A DNA stretch of 16,605 nt from Gammaproteobacteria bacterium (GTDB lineage: Bacteria > Pseudomonadota > Gammaproteobacteria > SZUA-152), in contig QIGJ01000328.1 of the NCBI GenBank assembly GCA_003229995.1, forward strand, positions 1-16,605, written 5' to 3'. This document shows positions 1 to 8,972 of this stretch, in pieces. The notes under the pieces were generated by a model, which ran no database searches, was not told where the DNA came from, and saw nothing but the letters and a program-made list of their open reading frames with translations. Positions within the stretch are counted from its first letter, which is position 1, and the number at the start of each line of letters is the position of its first letter. A program made the position numbers and the translations under genes.

Positions 1-2
1 AA

Positions 3-2192
3 GTCTTAGATGCACTCTCTCATCTCCAGGAAAAAGCATCGACGCAGCCCGTTACTCAATACATAGAGCAGGAAAGCATACACACTCAAGTGTCCAATAT
101 TTTATCTAAGGACAACCTAGAGGAAAGTAATAAAACAATCAGTGACCGTGACAATGACATAATAGAAGTCGGTGGGCATTTGTTTTCTTCGTTATTTCGA
201 GACCGCTTGGTATCCAGCAATGTACGTTCATGGCTCAAACGACTTGAAATACCCATACTCAAGCTGGCTATCGTCGATAATACAATTTTTACAGATAAAT
301 CTCACGTCGCACGTCAAGTGATTAATAAAATATCTCAGTTAGAACTCTACGGAGAAGACAACCCAATCACAACTCGTGTTAATCACTTACTAGACAACAT
401 CATAAATACAAAAGGTGATACATCCGGCATTTTCAAAAAAACCCTCAATGAAATTGATCAGTTGATTCAAATACAAGATAAAGCATATACAGAGAACTTA
501 AAAGATCTTGTTAGCGAATGCGACGATAAAGAGGCTCGCACGAAAGGTAAAAAAACAGATGATGATGTCCCCATTGACCCTAAGTTACAAGAATGGGTGA
601 AACGGGTTTATCGTATAAAAATAGGCAGTTGGTTGCTGTTTTCTTCAGATTCAAATAGCCCCCTACGACTCAGGCTGGCCTGGATAGCAAAAGATAAAAC
701 TCAATACGTTTTTGTTAACTTAAGAGGTATCCGGGAGTTTGCATTACACATTACAGAAATAGCTCAACAACTACGCGATGGTACGACTATAGTCCTTGAT
801 AACGCCAATGACCCAGCTATGGATAGAGCGCAGTACCAAATGCTACAAGATATGCATCTCCAATTATTACACGAAGCAACACACGATCAACTGACCGGAT
901 TGATCAATCGCAGAGAATTTGAATCCTGTTTACAGGCTGCATACTCTGCGGCCCAACAGGAAAATATACAGCATATTTTATACTACCTGGACCTGGACCT
1001 GGATCATTTAAACGTAATCAATACCACATGCGGCTATGATGCGGGTGACAAACTACTCGTTGAAGTCACAACTCTATTGCAAGAACAACTTTCTAAAAAT
1101 ACAATATTCGCACGAATTAGTGATAATGGATTTGCTATATTACTCCCTAGTTGCTCCTTGGATGAAGCCCTTAATATAGCCCAACAACAAAAAGAAACAA
1201 TACAAAATTATCGCTTAAACTGGGAAGATAAACGATTGTCCATTGCTCTCAGCATTGGTATGGTAGAAATTACCGGAAAAGAAACCCATTCAGCAGCACT
1301 GCTACAAGCCGCAGAATCAAGTTGCAAAGCAGCCAAAAGAAAAGGCTCAAACAACATATATATTTTTGATTACAACGATACCGAATTATCGTCACGACAA
1401 AAAACTCTGGAGTGGGTCTCTCGCATTGATCAGGCTCTGGATGAGAACACACTGGAATTACGTTGCCAACTTATCAAACGTATCCAGAATGACTCTACAT
1501 TGCCGCTTCATCATTCCGAAATTTTGCTCAGTGTGACCGATGAACAAGGAAATGAAGTATCACCACAAGAATTTATATTAGCCGCAGAAGAATATCACCG
1601 CATGCCAAAAATTGATCGCTGGGTGATTCAAAATGTATTTAACTGGATAATAGAACACGATACTGAACTCAAGGAGATGGGCAGTCTGGCCATTAACCTT
1701 TCTGGAAACTCTTTGAATGACGATACTTTTTTGAGTTTTGTACTGGAGGAAATTAAAAATACAAAAGTACCTACACACAAAATCTGTTTTGAAATAACAG
1801 AAACAGCCGGTATCGCCAATTTATCTAATGCCATAGAATTTATCGAGGAAATTAAAAAAACCGGTTGCCAATTTTCTTTAGATGACTTTGGTAGCGGATT
1901 GTCCTCTTACGGCTATTTAAAAAATTTACCCATTGACTATCTGAAAATCGACGGTTCTTTTGTGAAATATATGAACAACAACCCTAGTGATTATGCTGTT
2001 GTCAAATCGATCACTGAGATTGGACATTTTATGGGTAAAAAAATTATCGCCGAATGCGTGGAAAATGATGTCGTTCTCGATTTATTACGAGAAATAGGCG
2101 TCGATTATGCACAAGGTTATGGCATTGAAAAGCCGTATAAACTCCAAAATCTCACAAAAATTAAATATTCAGAGGCAACGAACCACAAATAA
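3..2192 (+). CDS. C-di-GMP signalling protein: DUF1631-like region + degenerate GGDEF + EAL, 5' partial
   Basis: The frame is open from base 3 with no stop before the internal GTG at 90, and its first residues (LDALSHLQ) look like the inside of a DUF1631-type region, so the gene is truncated by the window edge. Numbering from GTG 90: residues up to about 260 resemble the C-terminal part of DUF1631 proteins (GSWLLF, LAWIAKDKTQYVFVN). A GGDEF domain (about 263-430) carries SDNGF at 344-348 in place of GGDEF and is probably not a working cyclase. An EAL domain (about 440-690) reads EIL at 477-479 but keeps the family's metal and catalytic residues: N536, E571, D598/D599 (DDFGSG), K619, E655 in AECVE, and Q675 (QGY). 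I infer a c-di-GMP phosphodiesterase or a sensor in which the GGDEF binds GTP or does nothing. The family assignment of the N-terminal region is less sure than GGDEF-EAL. Confidence 0.88.
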   Translation, partial: VLDALSHLQEKASTQPVTQYIEQESIHTQVSNILSKDNLEESNKTISDRDNDIIEVGGHLFSSLFRDRLVSSNVRSWLKRLEIPILKLAIVDNTIFTDKSHVARQVINKISQLELYGEDNPITTRVNHLLDNIINTKGDTSGIFKKTLNEIDQLIQIQDKAYTENLKDLVSECDDKEARTKGKKTDDDVPIDPKLQEWVKRVYRIKIGSWLLFSSDSNSPLRLRLAWIAKDKTQYVFVNLRGIREFALHITEIAQQLRDGTTIVLDNANDPAMDRAQYQMLQDMHLQLLHEATHDQLTGLINRREFESCLQAAYSAAQQENIQHILYYLDLDLDHLNVINTTCGYDAGDKLLVEVTTLLQEQLSKNTIFARISDNGFAILLPSCSLDEALNIAQQQKETIQNYRLNWEDKRLSIALSIGMVEITGKETHSAALLQAAESSCKAAKRKGSNNIYIFDYNDTELSSRQKTLEWVSRIDQALDENTLELRCQLIKRIQNDSTLPLHHSEILLSVTDEQGNEVSPQEFILAAEEYHRMPKIDRWVIQNVFNWIIEHDTELKEMGSLAINLSGNSLNDDTFLSFVLEEIKNTKVPTHKICFEITETAGIANLSNAIEFIEEIKKTGCQFSLDDFGSGLSSYGYLKNLPIDYLKIDGSFVKYMNNNPSDYAVVKSITEIGHFMGKKIIAECVENDVVLDLLREIGVDYAQGYGIEKPYKLQNLTKIKYSEATNHK

Positions 2193-2204
2193 GAGGGCAA
2201 CTAT

Positions 2205-2345
2205 TCCGAGTCATAGCGACCGTATTTTTCATGTTGATCGTTTGTTTGGGAAATACAATTAAACAGATAGGCCGCTTTTTTTTAATATCTGAAACATCAA
2301 TCCAGAAAAAAACTGTGTAACTAAATCCCCATCGCTATGGGTATA
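2205..2345 (+). repeat. Decayed half of a MITE (type C family), solo right end
   Basis: Bases 2321-2345 (CTAAATCCCCATCGCTATGG and the following GTATA) match the inverted-repeat end of the complete element at 10292-10428. Near 2205 the sequence AACTATTCCGAGTCA resembles that element's core (GACTATTCCGCGTCA). No left end is visible, and the spacing between core and end is about 90 bases longer than in the complete copy, so this is either a decayed and interrupted copy or only an end fragment. It lies just after the stop codon of the GGDEF-EAL gene. The rest of this stretch, including an AT-rich run near 2275, shows nothing I can name. Confidence 0.5.
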
Positions 2346-2414
2346 GTATTCGATTCACTCGTGATGTTCCGGAAGGTGTCAACCTCATATGGACATCTAT
2401 CAAATAATTAACAT

Positions 2415-2681
2415 CTATTTGCCACTAACATAACCGGCAGCAGATAACGTTGGAAAATTGACACGATCACTTATTACAGTACCGCCATTTTCTTCTTTGG
2501 TAAGAGGGTTGATTGCAACAAACTTAGGCGGCAATTGAACACTCGGTTTTCCTCGAACAAATCGTTCAGGGTTGCTCTTAAAACGTTCATCCAGCGCCCA
2601 TTGTTTTTGTTTCGCCACTTCATGATAGCGACCGGTAAACACTTGCTCTGGCGTAAAACCCGCTAAGGATTGATCGATAAA
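2415..2681 (-). pseudogene. Transposase C-terminal remnant (integrase-core, IS3-like)
   Basis: The minus-strand frame from 2681 down to the stop at 2415 reads FIDQSLAGFTPEQVFTGR, then RFKSNPERFVRGKP, LPPKFVAINPL. The pattern TPxxVxxGR ... HPERFVRGxPxxPxLPxxVxINP is familiar from the extreme C-terminus of DDE integrase-core transposases of IS3-like elements. The catalytic domain is missing. A TAA at 2682-2684 interrupts the frame; beyond it, the same frame stays open to about 2826 and encodes an unrecognised tail containing LPKWNYTITPQTGQ. That part may belong to a second transposase. This is a truncated, non-functional remnant, and the family assignment rests on remembered motifs only. Confidence 0.5.
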
Positions 2682-2869
2682 TTACTGCCCTGTTTGTGGC
2701 GTAATAGTATAGTTCCATTTTGGTAATGTTTCGTATGTTTCGTGAAAAATAACTGTTTCTCGAATGGTTGCTTTCAGCATTGCGGCCAGTTTCGTAAGGT
2801 GCTGCCTTTTAATGATGTTTAATTATGCTATAATAATCTCTCTGATAACCAATTAACGAAAATTAACGA

Positions 2870-3094
2870 ATGGATGCGCATATTGTTTCTGAAAGCGATA
2901 ATGAAGTGATAATTCAAATAAAAATTTTCAAATAAAAACATCAATGCTTGAGTCAGAGCAATCAATTCTTGAAAGTATTAATGATGTAGGTACGTTGGCA
3001 ACAGAGGTTGCGTTAAAAATTTGACGCTGACGGAGATCCAATTATTATCGGAGATGTGAAATTCACATCTCGATGTCAAAATGGTAAAAGTTAA
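2870..3094 (+). pseudogene. ISKra4-family transposase, N-terminal fragment with two frameshifts
   Basis: Three consecutive frame pieces make one peptide. 2870-2935 gives MDAHIVSESDNEVIIQIKIF, about 2938-3019 gives SMLESEQSILESINDVGTLA then TEVALK, and 3020-3094 gives FDADGDPIIIGDVKFTSR before a TAA. The order (short start, LATEV.LK, FDxDGxPI..G..kFTS) matches the first 70 or so residues of ISKra4-type transposases as I remember them. The frame slips near 2930-2938 (-1 or +2) and at 3013-3020 (+1). The remainder of the transposase is absent, and the sequence runs directly into the end of an IS200-type element, which suggests that element landed in or next to it. Clearly non-functional. Confidence 0.6.
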
Positions 3095-3098
3095 ATGA

Positions 3099-3117
3099 CC
3101 TCCGGCATAGCCGGAGG
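3099..3117 (-). repeat. End hairpin of IS200/IS605-type element
   Basis: CCTCCGGC-ATA-GCCGGAGG is a perfect 8-bp stem with a 3-base loop. It lies five bases beyond the stop codon (3122) of the TnpA remnant, on its 3' side. This is where IS200/IS605 elements carry the right-end hairpin recognised by the Y1 transposase. It could also act as a weak terminator. Confidence 0.65.
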
Positions 3118-3121
3118 CTTA

Positions 3122-3262
3122 TTAGGTTACGCCCTCAAAGGGCTCAAGTAAGCGCCCAAGTCGCAATTGTTCCCGTTGCTCATCAGCCTTTTCTTGATTA
3201 CGAATATATTCAATCACCATATTTTCATCAAGACCGACCGTTGTTACAAAGTATAAGAAGCC
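3122..3262 (-). pseudogene. IS200-type Y1 transposase TnpA, C-terminal remnant
   Basis: The minus strand reads YFVTTVGLDENMVIEYIRNQ, EKADEQREQL, LEPFEGVT and then TAA. GYFVSTVGxDExxIxxYIxxQEK is the hallmark end of IS200/IS605 TnpA, including the helix that follows the catalytic tyrosine region. Only the last 45 or so residues survive; the HUH motif part is missing. Just upstream (higher coordinates) the sequence changes into an Rhs-like fragment on the other strand, so the element was cut by a deletion or another insertion. The end hairpin at 3099-3117 supports the call. Confidence 0.65.
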
Positions 3263-3311
3263 AAGGGGGCAAGTCTTGCTTTTTGCCTTTTCTCGAATTC
3301 CTTTTTGCCTA

Positions 3312-3549
3312 CATCAGTATGACTGGATCCACAGCGGCAGCGAACAACTGACCCTTCATGACCACACCATCGTCATGACCGACGGCGATGAAATACGCCC
3401 AACAACACGCCACCACACAGTATGCCTACACCGCCAGCGGTCAGGTCCGGCGCATCACCCATCCCGAGGATGAGCACAGCGATTTTTGGTACACCCCGGC
3501 AGGCCATCTCACCCAATACAGCAACGACCAGAGCCAGATCACCGCATAC
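3312..3549 (+). pseudogene. Rhs/YD-repeat gene fragment with frameshift
   Basis: From 3312 one frame reads HQYDWIHSGSEQLTLHDHTI and VMTDGD. After a +1 slip around 3385-3395 the next frame reads TTQYAYTASGQVRRITHPED and then YTPAGHLTQYSNDQSQITAY. The spacing of Y.Y...G.v..i..P and Y...G.L..Y.....tY fits two YD repeats of an Rhs/RHS-type toxin-delivery protein. Both ends are missing and no signal, toxin tip or immunity gene is near. Composition is more GC-rich than the neighbouring remnants, which suggests that it is either acquired or a scrap of a once larger Rhs locus. No function is expected. Confidence 0.6.
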
Positions 3550-3594
3550 ATTAAAGTGGATGTTCTTTTTCCTTTTTTTACTTTACAGATAACA

Positions 3595-6500
3595 TCACAG
3601 ACATAACATGATTTGTTTCTCAATACGCTTGGGGGAAACCGGAACTGCGGTTTTCATTGACTGTGCAAACAGTGACACCCGGTATTCTTCCAGCATCCAG
3701 CGTAATCGGATAATTTCGGTACTATCTTCAGCCGTTTTTTGCAAGCGTGTATATTCCTGTAAAAACGGTCGTAGCAGTTGCAGTTTTTTTTCATCCTCTG
3801 CGGGCGAATCTGCCAACTTCTCCAGCCGTACCATCAGAGCACGAAAATAACGTGGCATTTCCTGTAACCATGGATACGGTGTGCGTGTTAAAAATCCCGT
3901 ATAAAGCAAAGTATCCAACTGCGTTTGAATATCCAGCCTGCTGTCCGGGCCACAATAATCCTGTATCGATTGAAATCGCTGACGGGCGGATTGCCAGGCA
4001 ACAAGGGTTTGAGCCACCAGCTGGCATATTTGATTAGCTGTCGGCATCAGGTCTGTTACCTGTTGCATACAAAGAGCAAATACTCCCTGTTGACGAATCA
4101 TGTGACCCTTTTCAAAAAAACATTGATCCAGAATTAATTCAAGTAAATCGTTTTGTAAATCATCCGCCGATGCAAACGCTGAATAGATAAGACTTATTTC
4201 ATTTATTTTTGGCAATTGTCGTAATAAATATTTCACCGCTTTTGCATTTTCAAGTACAGCCAGACGCCGCAACCCTTTTGCATGGACATGTGTGGCTGCC
4301 ACGGGTGCATCAAACAGCGCTATTCCCGCCGAAGCACCTTTATCCACAATCGCGGGATAGGCTCGATGTTGTTGTTCACCCCGCGTCACCATAATAAACT
4401 CAGGCAGGTCACCAAACGTCCAAGCGGTAATACCTTCATTCGGCCATGAAACATCGCTTTGTACCTGTGCCATTTCCTTCGCAGCATGCCCACTAAAACG
4501 TGACTGCAATTCGATAAGGGAACGACTCATACCCAGACTTTTCTGCCGATGATCAACCACATCAAAACGCATTAACAAATGCAGTGGAAGCTGCTCCGGT
4601 CGCCAGTCTTTGGCAGTCACTACAAGCGTTTCTTTTTTCTTTAGAAAAATGGTCAAACTCTCTAATAAGCTCTGACCATCACTTGCAGTATTTTCTGGCT
4701 CAGCAAGATAAACAAGTGCAGATTTCACCGTTTCCGGAACAGGTACCAACTGTTTACGAAGACTTTTTGGCAGCCCCTTGAATAAGGCTGTTATTTTTTC
4801 GGCCAGAAAGCCCGGCACCAGATAATCAAACTGTGCCTGCTTGAACTGGTTGATGGATACCAGGGGAATCATTGCCGTTACACCATCATCATCGTTGCCT
4901 GGACTGAAACAATATTTGAGTTGCAGTGGCATATCATTGAACAGCATTTCTCCCGGGTATTCTGCGTCCGCCGAAACTGATGCAGAACGAAAAACATCCT
5001 CCTGTGTCAACCGTAACAGGTCAGGATTTTTGACCTCTATTTTTTTTCGCCATTGCTCAAGCGTGACATGATCACGCACGGATACAGGCAGTTTCTCATC
5101 AAAAAAATGATACAACACGGCATCATCAACCAACACATCCTGGCGTCGCGTTTTGGATTCCAAAGAACAGGCTTCTTCAATCAATGCCCGGTTGTGCGCA
5201 AAAAATATAGCCTGTGTGCGATAGTTTCCCTCCACCAAAGCCTCGCGAATAAAAATACTGCGTGCCACATCCACATCAACAGGTCCATAATTAACACGGC
5301 GCGCACCTTGTATAACCAGCCCGTAGAGGGTCACAGTTTCATCGGCCATGACAATCCCCCGTTTGGGATTCCAGTGCGGTTCACTGTACGTCCGCTTTAT
5401 CAGGTGTTGTGCAGCGACTTCGATCCACTCCGGTTCAATGTGTGCATTTTGTCGTGCAAACAGACGGCTGGTTTCCACCAGCTCTGCACTCATCAACCAG
5501 TGTGGCGGTTTTTTTGTTAACCCTGAGCCTGGAAATATATGGAATGTTGATTGCCGCGCACCGGTATATACGGGTATCTTTTTTCGTTTTGCCTGTGCTT
5601 GACCTTTCTTTTTTTCACTTGGATTATCATCCGTATCTTTGACACCAATATTACCCAACAAACCCGTGATCAGTGATTGATGAATTGAGGCATATTCCGC
5701 CGAGCTGGAATTGGTTTTCAAACCCATACCTTTGCTCAATATTTTCAATTGTTGAAACGTTTCCAGCCATTCACGCATACGGGTATATGATAAAAATTCC
5801 TGCTTGCAATATTGGCGTAACTTGTTTTTCGTGAGGTGTTTTTTACGGTCATTGTATTCACACCATAAATTCAGCATGGCAATAAAATCAGACTGCTCAT
5901 CACGCAAGCGTTTGTGTTTTTCATCCGCCTGCTGTTGTTTGTCAACAGGTCGTTCACGCGGATCCTGTACACTGAGCGCGCTAACAATAATCAGCACTTC
6001 AACTAAGCAGTTGTTCTCTTCGGCTGCCAGCACCATGCGACCAAGGCGCGGATCAATCGGCAGCTTTGCCAAACGTTTGCCCACGGAGGTCAATTTACGT
6101 TTTTCATCGATGGCATTCAGTTCCAGCAACAAACGAAAACCGTCATTGATAAAACGCTGATCCGGCGGGTCAATAAAGGGGAAGTCAGCAGGATCACCCA
6201 AACCCAATTGACGCATTTGTAAAATAACCGCCGCAAGATTGGTGCGTTGGATTTCCGGCTGTGTGAATAAAGGGCGAGCAATAAAATCCTCTTCTGAATA
6301 CAGGCGGATACAAATGCCATCACTCAACCGGCCACAACGTCCCGCCCGCTGGTTGGCGCTGGATTGTGCAATTTTTTCAACTGGCAGCCGTTGCACCTTG
6401 CTGCGATAACTGTAACGGCTGATCCGTGCTGTGCCCGGATCAATCACATAACGAATGCCGGGTACCGTAATTGATGTTTCCGCCACATTGGTGGCCAACA

Positions 6501-7503
6501 CAATACGACGTTTTCTGCCTGGCTTGAACACACGGTTTTGTTCACTGGCGCTTAAGCGGGAATACAGTGGCAACACTTCGGTATCTTGTGGATGATGTTT
6601 TCGTAGCGCCTCGGCAAGTTCACGGATTTCGCGTTCGCCGCTGAGAAAAACCAGAATGTCTCCTTGTTTTTGTTCATCAAGTTGCGCCAGTTCATCCACT
6701 GCGGTAAGTATTGCATCAGTAAGTTCTGTTTCCTCTGCCTCCGCATGTTGGTAACGAATTTCCACGGGATAGTTGCGGCCGGAAACTTCAATAACCGGTG
6801 CATTGTTAAAATGCTGTGAAAAACGTCGGGTATCAATGGTGGCAGAGGTAATAATGACCTTCAGGTCTTTACGTTTGGGCAATAGTTGTTTTAGATAACC
6901 CAGCAGAAAATCAATATTCAGGCTGCGCTCGTGTGCCTCGTCGATGATCAGCGTATCGTATTGATCCAGAAAACGGTCACCCTGCAATTCAGCCAGCAAT
7001 ATGCCGTCGGTCATCAGTTTGATATAAGAAGATGTTTTTGTGTGATCAGAAAAACGGACTTTGTAACCCACTGCTTCGCCCAACGGCGTGCCCAGTTCTT
7101 CGGCAATACGGGTCGCCACACTACGCGCGGCAAGCCGTCGTGGCTGGGTGTGACCAATAAACCCGGCAACGCCCCGCCCCAGACCCAGGCAAATTTTGGG
7201 TAACTGGGTGGTTTTCCCCGAACCGGTTTCACCCGCCACAATCACCACCTGATGATCACGAATGGCAACGGCAATATCGTCACGCCGTCGTGAAACGGGT
7301 AACTCATCCGGGTAATTCTGCGCGGGCAGGTTTTCCAACCGGGTTTGCCGGTGCTGTATCGAGATCGCGATTTTTGCCGCTAATGCATCAATCCCCGTCG
7401 CATCGCGTCGCAGGTTTTTCAATGCCTGTCGAAACCGATGTTGATCCCTGCGCATACATTGGGCAATGCGGGCGGTGAGTTGTGCGATGCTACTGCTTGA
7501 CAT
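3595..7503 (-). CDS. hrpA: ATP-dependent RNA helicase HrpA (DEAH box)
   Basis: The product is 1302 aa, matching the usual size of about 1300 for HrpA. Motifs are in order: Walker A GETGSGKT (91-98), DEAH (188-191), SAT (220-222), QRAGRCGR motif VI (385-392). These are followed by the helicase-associated and OB-fold region and the long C-terminal DUF3418-type part typical of HrpA. It is a cytoplasmic 3'-5' RNA helicase; the E. coli homologue is linked to mRNA processing and rescue of collided ribosomes. The start ATG at 7503 is 3 nt after the mazG stop, and GGAGAG within the end of mazG can serve as ribosome binding site, so the two genes are almost certainly co-transcribed and may be translationally coupled. 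The gene appears intact. Several long open frames on the opposite strand are shadows. Confidence 0.97.
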   Translation of the reverse strand: MSSSSIAQLTARIAQCMRRDQHRFRQALKNLRRDATGIDALAAKIAISIQHRQTRLENLPAQNYPDELPVSRRRDDIAVAIRDHQVVIVAGETGSGKTTQLPKICLGLGRGVAGFIGHTQPRRLAARSVATRIAEELGTPLGEAVGYKVRFSDHTKTSSYIKLMTDGILLAELQGDRFLDQYDTLIIDEAHERSLNIDFLLGYLKQLLPKRKDLKVIITSATIDTRRFSQHFNNAPVIEVSGRNYPVEIRYQHAEAEETELTDAILTAVDELAQLDEQKQGDILVFLSGEREIRELAEALRKHHPQDTEVLPLYSRLSASEQNRVFKPGRKRRIVLATNVAETSITVPGIRYVIDPGTARISRYSYRSKVQRLPVEKIAQSSANQRAGRCGRLSDGICIRLYSEEDFIARPLFTQPEIQRTNLAAVILQMRQLGLGDPADFPFIDPPDQRFINDGFRLLLELNAIDEKRKLTSVGKRLAKLPIDPRLGRMVLAAEENNCLVEVLIIVSALSVQDPRERPVDKQQQADEKHKRLRDEQSDFIAMLNLWCEYNDRKKHLTKNKLRQYCKQEFLSYTRMREWLETFQQLKILSKGMGLKTNSSSAEYASIHQSLITGLLGNIGVKDTDDNPSEKKKGQAQAKRKKIPVYTGARQSTFHIFPGSGLTKKPPHWLMSAELVETSRLFARQNAHIEPEWIEVAAQHLIKRTYSEPHWNPKRGIVMADETVTLYGLVIQGARRVNYGPVDVDVARSIFIREALVEGNYRTQAIFFAHNRALIEEACSLESKTRRQDVLVDDAVLYHFFDEKLPVSVRDHVTLEQWRKKIEVKNPDLLRLTQEDVFRSASVSADAEYPGEMLFNDMPLQLKYCFSPGNDDDGVTAMIPLVSINQFKQAQFDYLVPGFLAEKITALFKGLPKSLRKQLVPVPETVKSALVYLAEPENTASDGQSLLESLTIFLKKKETLVVTAKDWRPEQLPLHLLMRFDVVDHRQKSLGMSRSLIELQSRFSGHAAKEMAQVQSDVSWPNEGITAWTFGDLPEFIMVTRGEQQHRAYPAIVDKGASAGIALFDAPVAATHVHAKGLRRLAVLENAKAVKYLLRQLPKINEISLIYSAFASADDLQNDLLELILDQCFFEKGHMIRQQGVFALCMQQVTDLMPTANQICQLVAQTLVAWQSARQRFQSIQDYCGPDSRLDIQTQLDTLLYTGFLTRTPYPWLQEMPRYFRALMVRLEKLADSPAEDEKKLQLLRPFLQEYTRLQKTAEDSTEIIRLRWMLEEYRVSLFAQSMKTAVPVSPKRIEKQIMLCL

Positions 7504-7506
7504 GGA

Positions 7507-8295
7507 TTACTTTGACTCTCCGGCTTTCACATTTTCCCACAGTGTCTCCCACGCATCGAGATCCAGCGCCGACACGGCCCTGCCCTGCGCTTTTTCCATC
7601 GCCTCCATTTGCTTAAAACGCCGTTCAAATTTCCGGTTGGCATGCCGCAGAGCCGTTTCCGGCTCAATATGGGCATGGCGTGCCAGATTGGTACAGGCAA
7701 ACAGTAAATCACCGATTTCCTCTTCGATGCGAGCCGTGTTATGTGCCTTCGCAACTTCTGCCTGCACCTCTTCCAGCTCTTCCTGTACTTTGGCAAATAC
7801 TGGCGTAATTTCTGGCCAGTCAAAACCCACCTGTGCCGCACGTTTTTGCAATTTCACCGCCCGGGTCATAGCAGGCAGGGCCACGGCGACACCTGCTAGC
7901 GTACTGGCATCTTCCATTTTTTCAGCCCGTTCACGGGCCTTGCTGGCCTCCCAGGCCTGGGTTTGTGCTTCCGCTGTGACCACCGTGGCATCCGCAAAGA
8001 CATGGGGATGACGACGCACCAGTTTATCGACAATACCGGCAGCCACCTGCTCAAAATCAAACAGCCCCTGCTCTTCGGCCAGCCGAGCGTAAAATATAAC
8101 CTGAAATAGTAAATCCCCCAATTCATCACACAGCTCATCCATCTCTCCTGCTTCGATGGCCTCGGCGACTTCGTAGGCCTCCTCCAGGGTATGCGGCACA
8201 ATACTGGCAAAATCCTGCACCTGATCCCACGGGCAACCCGTGTCCGGATCACGCAGAGCAACCATAATTTCGCATAATTTATCAATATTCTTCAA
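7507..8295 (-). CDS. mazG: Nucleoside triphosphate pyrophosphohydrolase MazG
   Basis: MazG hydrolyses (d)NTPs to NMP and pyrophosphate, cleaning non-canonical nucleotides and affecting the (p)ppGpp balance in E. coli. Two MazG folds are visible: the N-terminal one with CPWD, EEAYE, ELGDLLFQVIFYA and RRHPHVF, and the C-terminal one with EELEE and EEIGDLLFACTNLAR, the metal-binding ExxE...ExxD pattern. I chose TTG 8295 (LKNIDKLCEIM...) because it gives 262 aa, close to E. coli MazG at 263. It also aligns with the usual family start, and AAAAGGG lies 8 bases upstream. In-frame alternatives are ATG at 8346 and GTG at 8388; both would add an unusual N-terminal extension and lack a good ribosome binding site. 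First gene of the mazG-hrpA operon. Confidence 0.94.
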   Translation of the reverse strand: MKNIDKLCEIMVALRDPDTGCPWDQVQDFASIVPHTLEEAYEVAEAIEAGEMDELCDELGDLLFQVIFYARLAEEQGLFDFEQVAAGIVDKLVRRHPHVFADATVVTAEAQTQAWEASKARERAEKMEDASTLAGVAVALPAMTRAVKLQKRAAQVGFDWPEITPVFAKVQEELEEVQAEVAKAHNTARIEEEIGDLLFACTNLARHAHIEPETALRHANRKFERRFKQMEAMEKAQGRAVSALDLDAWETLWENVKAGESK

Positions 8296-8465
8296 GCGGC
8301 TTACCCTTTTAGTGGTTGATATCCGGTACAATTTATTTTGGGCCATTTTGGCAGCATAGCCGAACCCGCAAATTGTGAGGAAAATCACGCTTTAGTTGGC
8401 CCAGTTAACGGACGATAATAACCCAGGACGGGAGTGCTTCACGAATGATTCAGGTGGCAAACATC

Positions 8466-8972
8466 ATGAAAAAAACAAGCTGCACAGCATTGTTGCTCTG
8501 TTTATTGGTGGCATCGAGCAGCACATCGGCGGAAAAACCGGGCACATTGGCAGACGGTCAGGCCGCATTTAATGCGGGCAATTACATTCTGTCATTTTCA
8601 CTCTGGTCTATTCTGGCCACGCAGGGCGACTCGGAAGCCCAAGTATTTGTAGGGCTTTCCTACGACAATGGCTGGGGTATAAAGCGCAGTGCGCAACTGG
8701 CCCGGGTTTGGTATCAAAAAGCGGCTAAAAAAAATAATACTTCCGGCCAGTATCTGCTGGGCCTCCATTTCATTCAGGGAAACAGTGACGAACGAGCTCA
8801 AGGGCTGATGTGGTTGCAGCGCGCGGCTGACAACGGCGACAGCGATGCCCGGTCATTCATCCAGAAGGGGAAAAAACGCGGCTGGTTTAAAAATATCACA
8901 CCAGCTGTCACGCCAGGGCAGGAAAACTCTGCCTCACAGGCCGTAGCGCTGGTGCAACAGACAGATCAGTGA
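8466..8972 (+). CDS. Exported Sel1-repeat protein
   Basis: 168 aa. From ATG 8466 the protein begins MKKTSCTALLLCLLVASSST-SA, a clear Sec signal peptide with probable cleavage after SADxx-like SA (near residue 22). The mature part contains about three Sel1-like repeats: AQVFVGLSYDNGWGIKRS..A..WYQKAA, YLLGLHFIQG..ERAQGLMWLQRAA, and DARSFI. Sel1 repeats mediate protein contacts, often in envelope functions; no specific partner can be named. AGGTGG 8-9 nt upstream supports this start. An in-frame ATG at 8445 with its own GGGAG is possible but would bury the signal peptide. The gene is divergent from mazG, and its stop overlaps the stop of the convergent next gene. Confidence 0.85.
   Translation: MKKTSCTALLLCLLVASSSTSAEKPGTLADGQAAFNAGNYILSFSLWSILATQGDSEAQVFVGLSYDNGWGIKRSAQLARVWYQKAAKKNNTSGQYLLGLHFIQGNSDERAQGLMWLQRAADNGDSDARSFIQKGKKRGWFKNITPAVTPGQENSASQAVALVQQTDQ

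Noticed and set aside
90..92. GTG at 90 as the true start of the GGDEF-EAL gene
   Set aside because: The frame is open upstream to base 3, with DUF1631-like residues before it, and no ribosome binding site precedes the GTG.
5053..5520. 155-codon plus-strand open frame inside hrpA
   Set aside because: It lies antisense to strongly conserved hrpA sequence, has no ribosome binding site that stands out, and shows no recognisable family; it is a shadow frame.
7466..8011. 181-codon plus-strand open frame over mazG
   Set aside because: Serine/alanine/arginine-rich composition typical of a reverse-strand shadow; mazG on the other strand has all family motifs.
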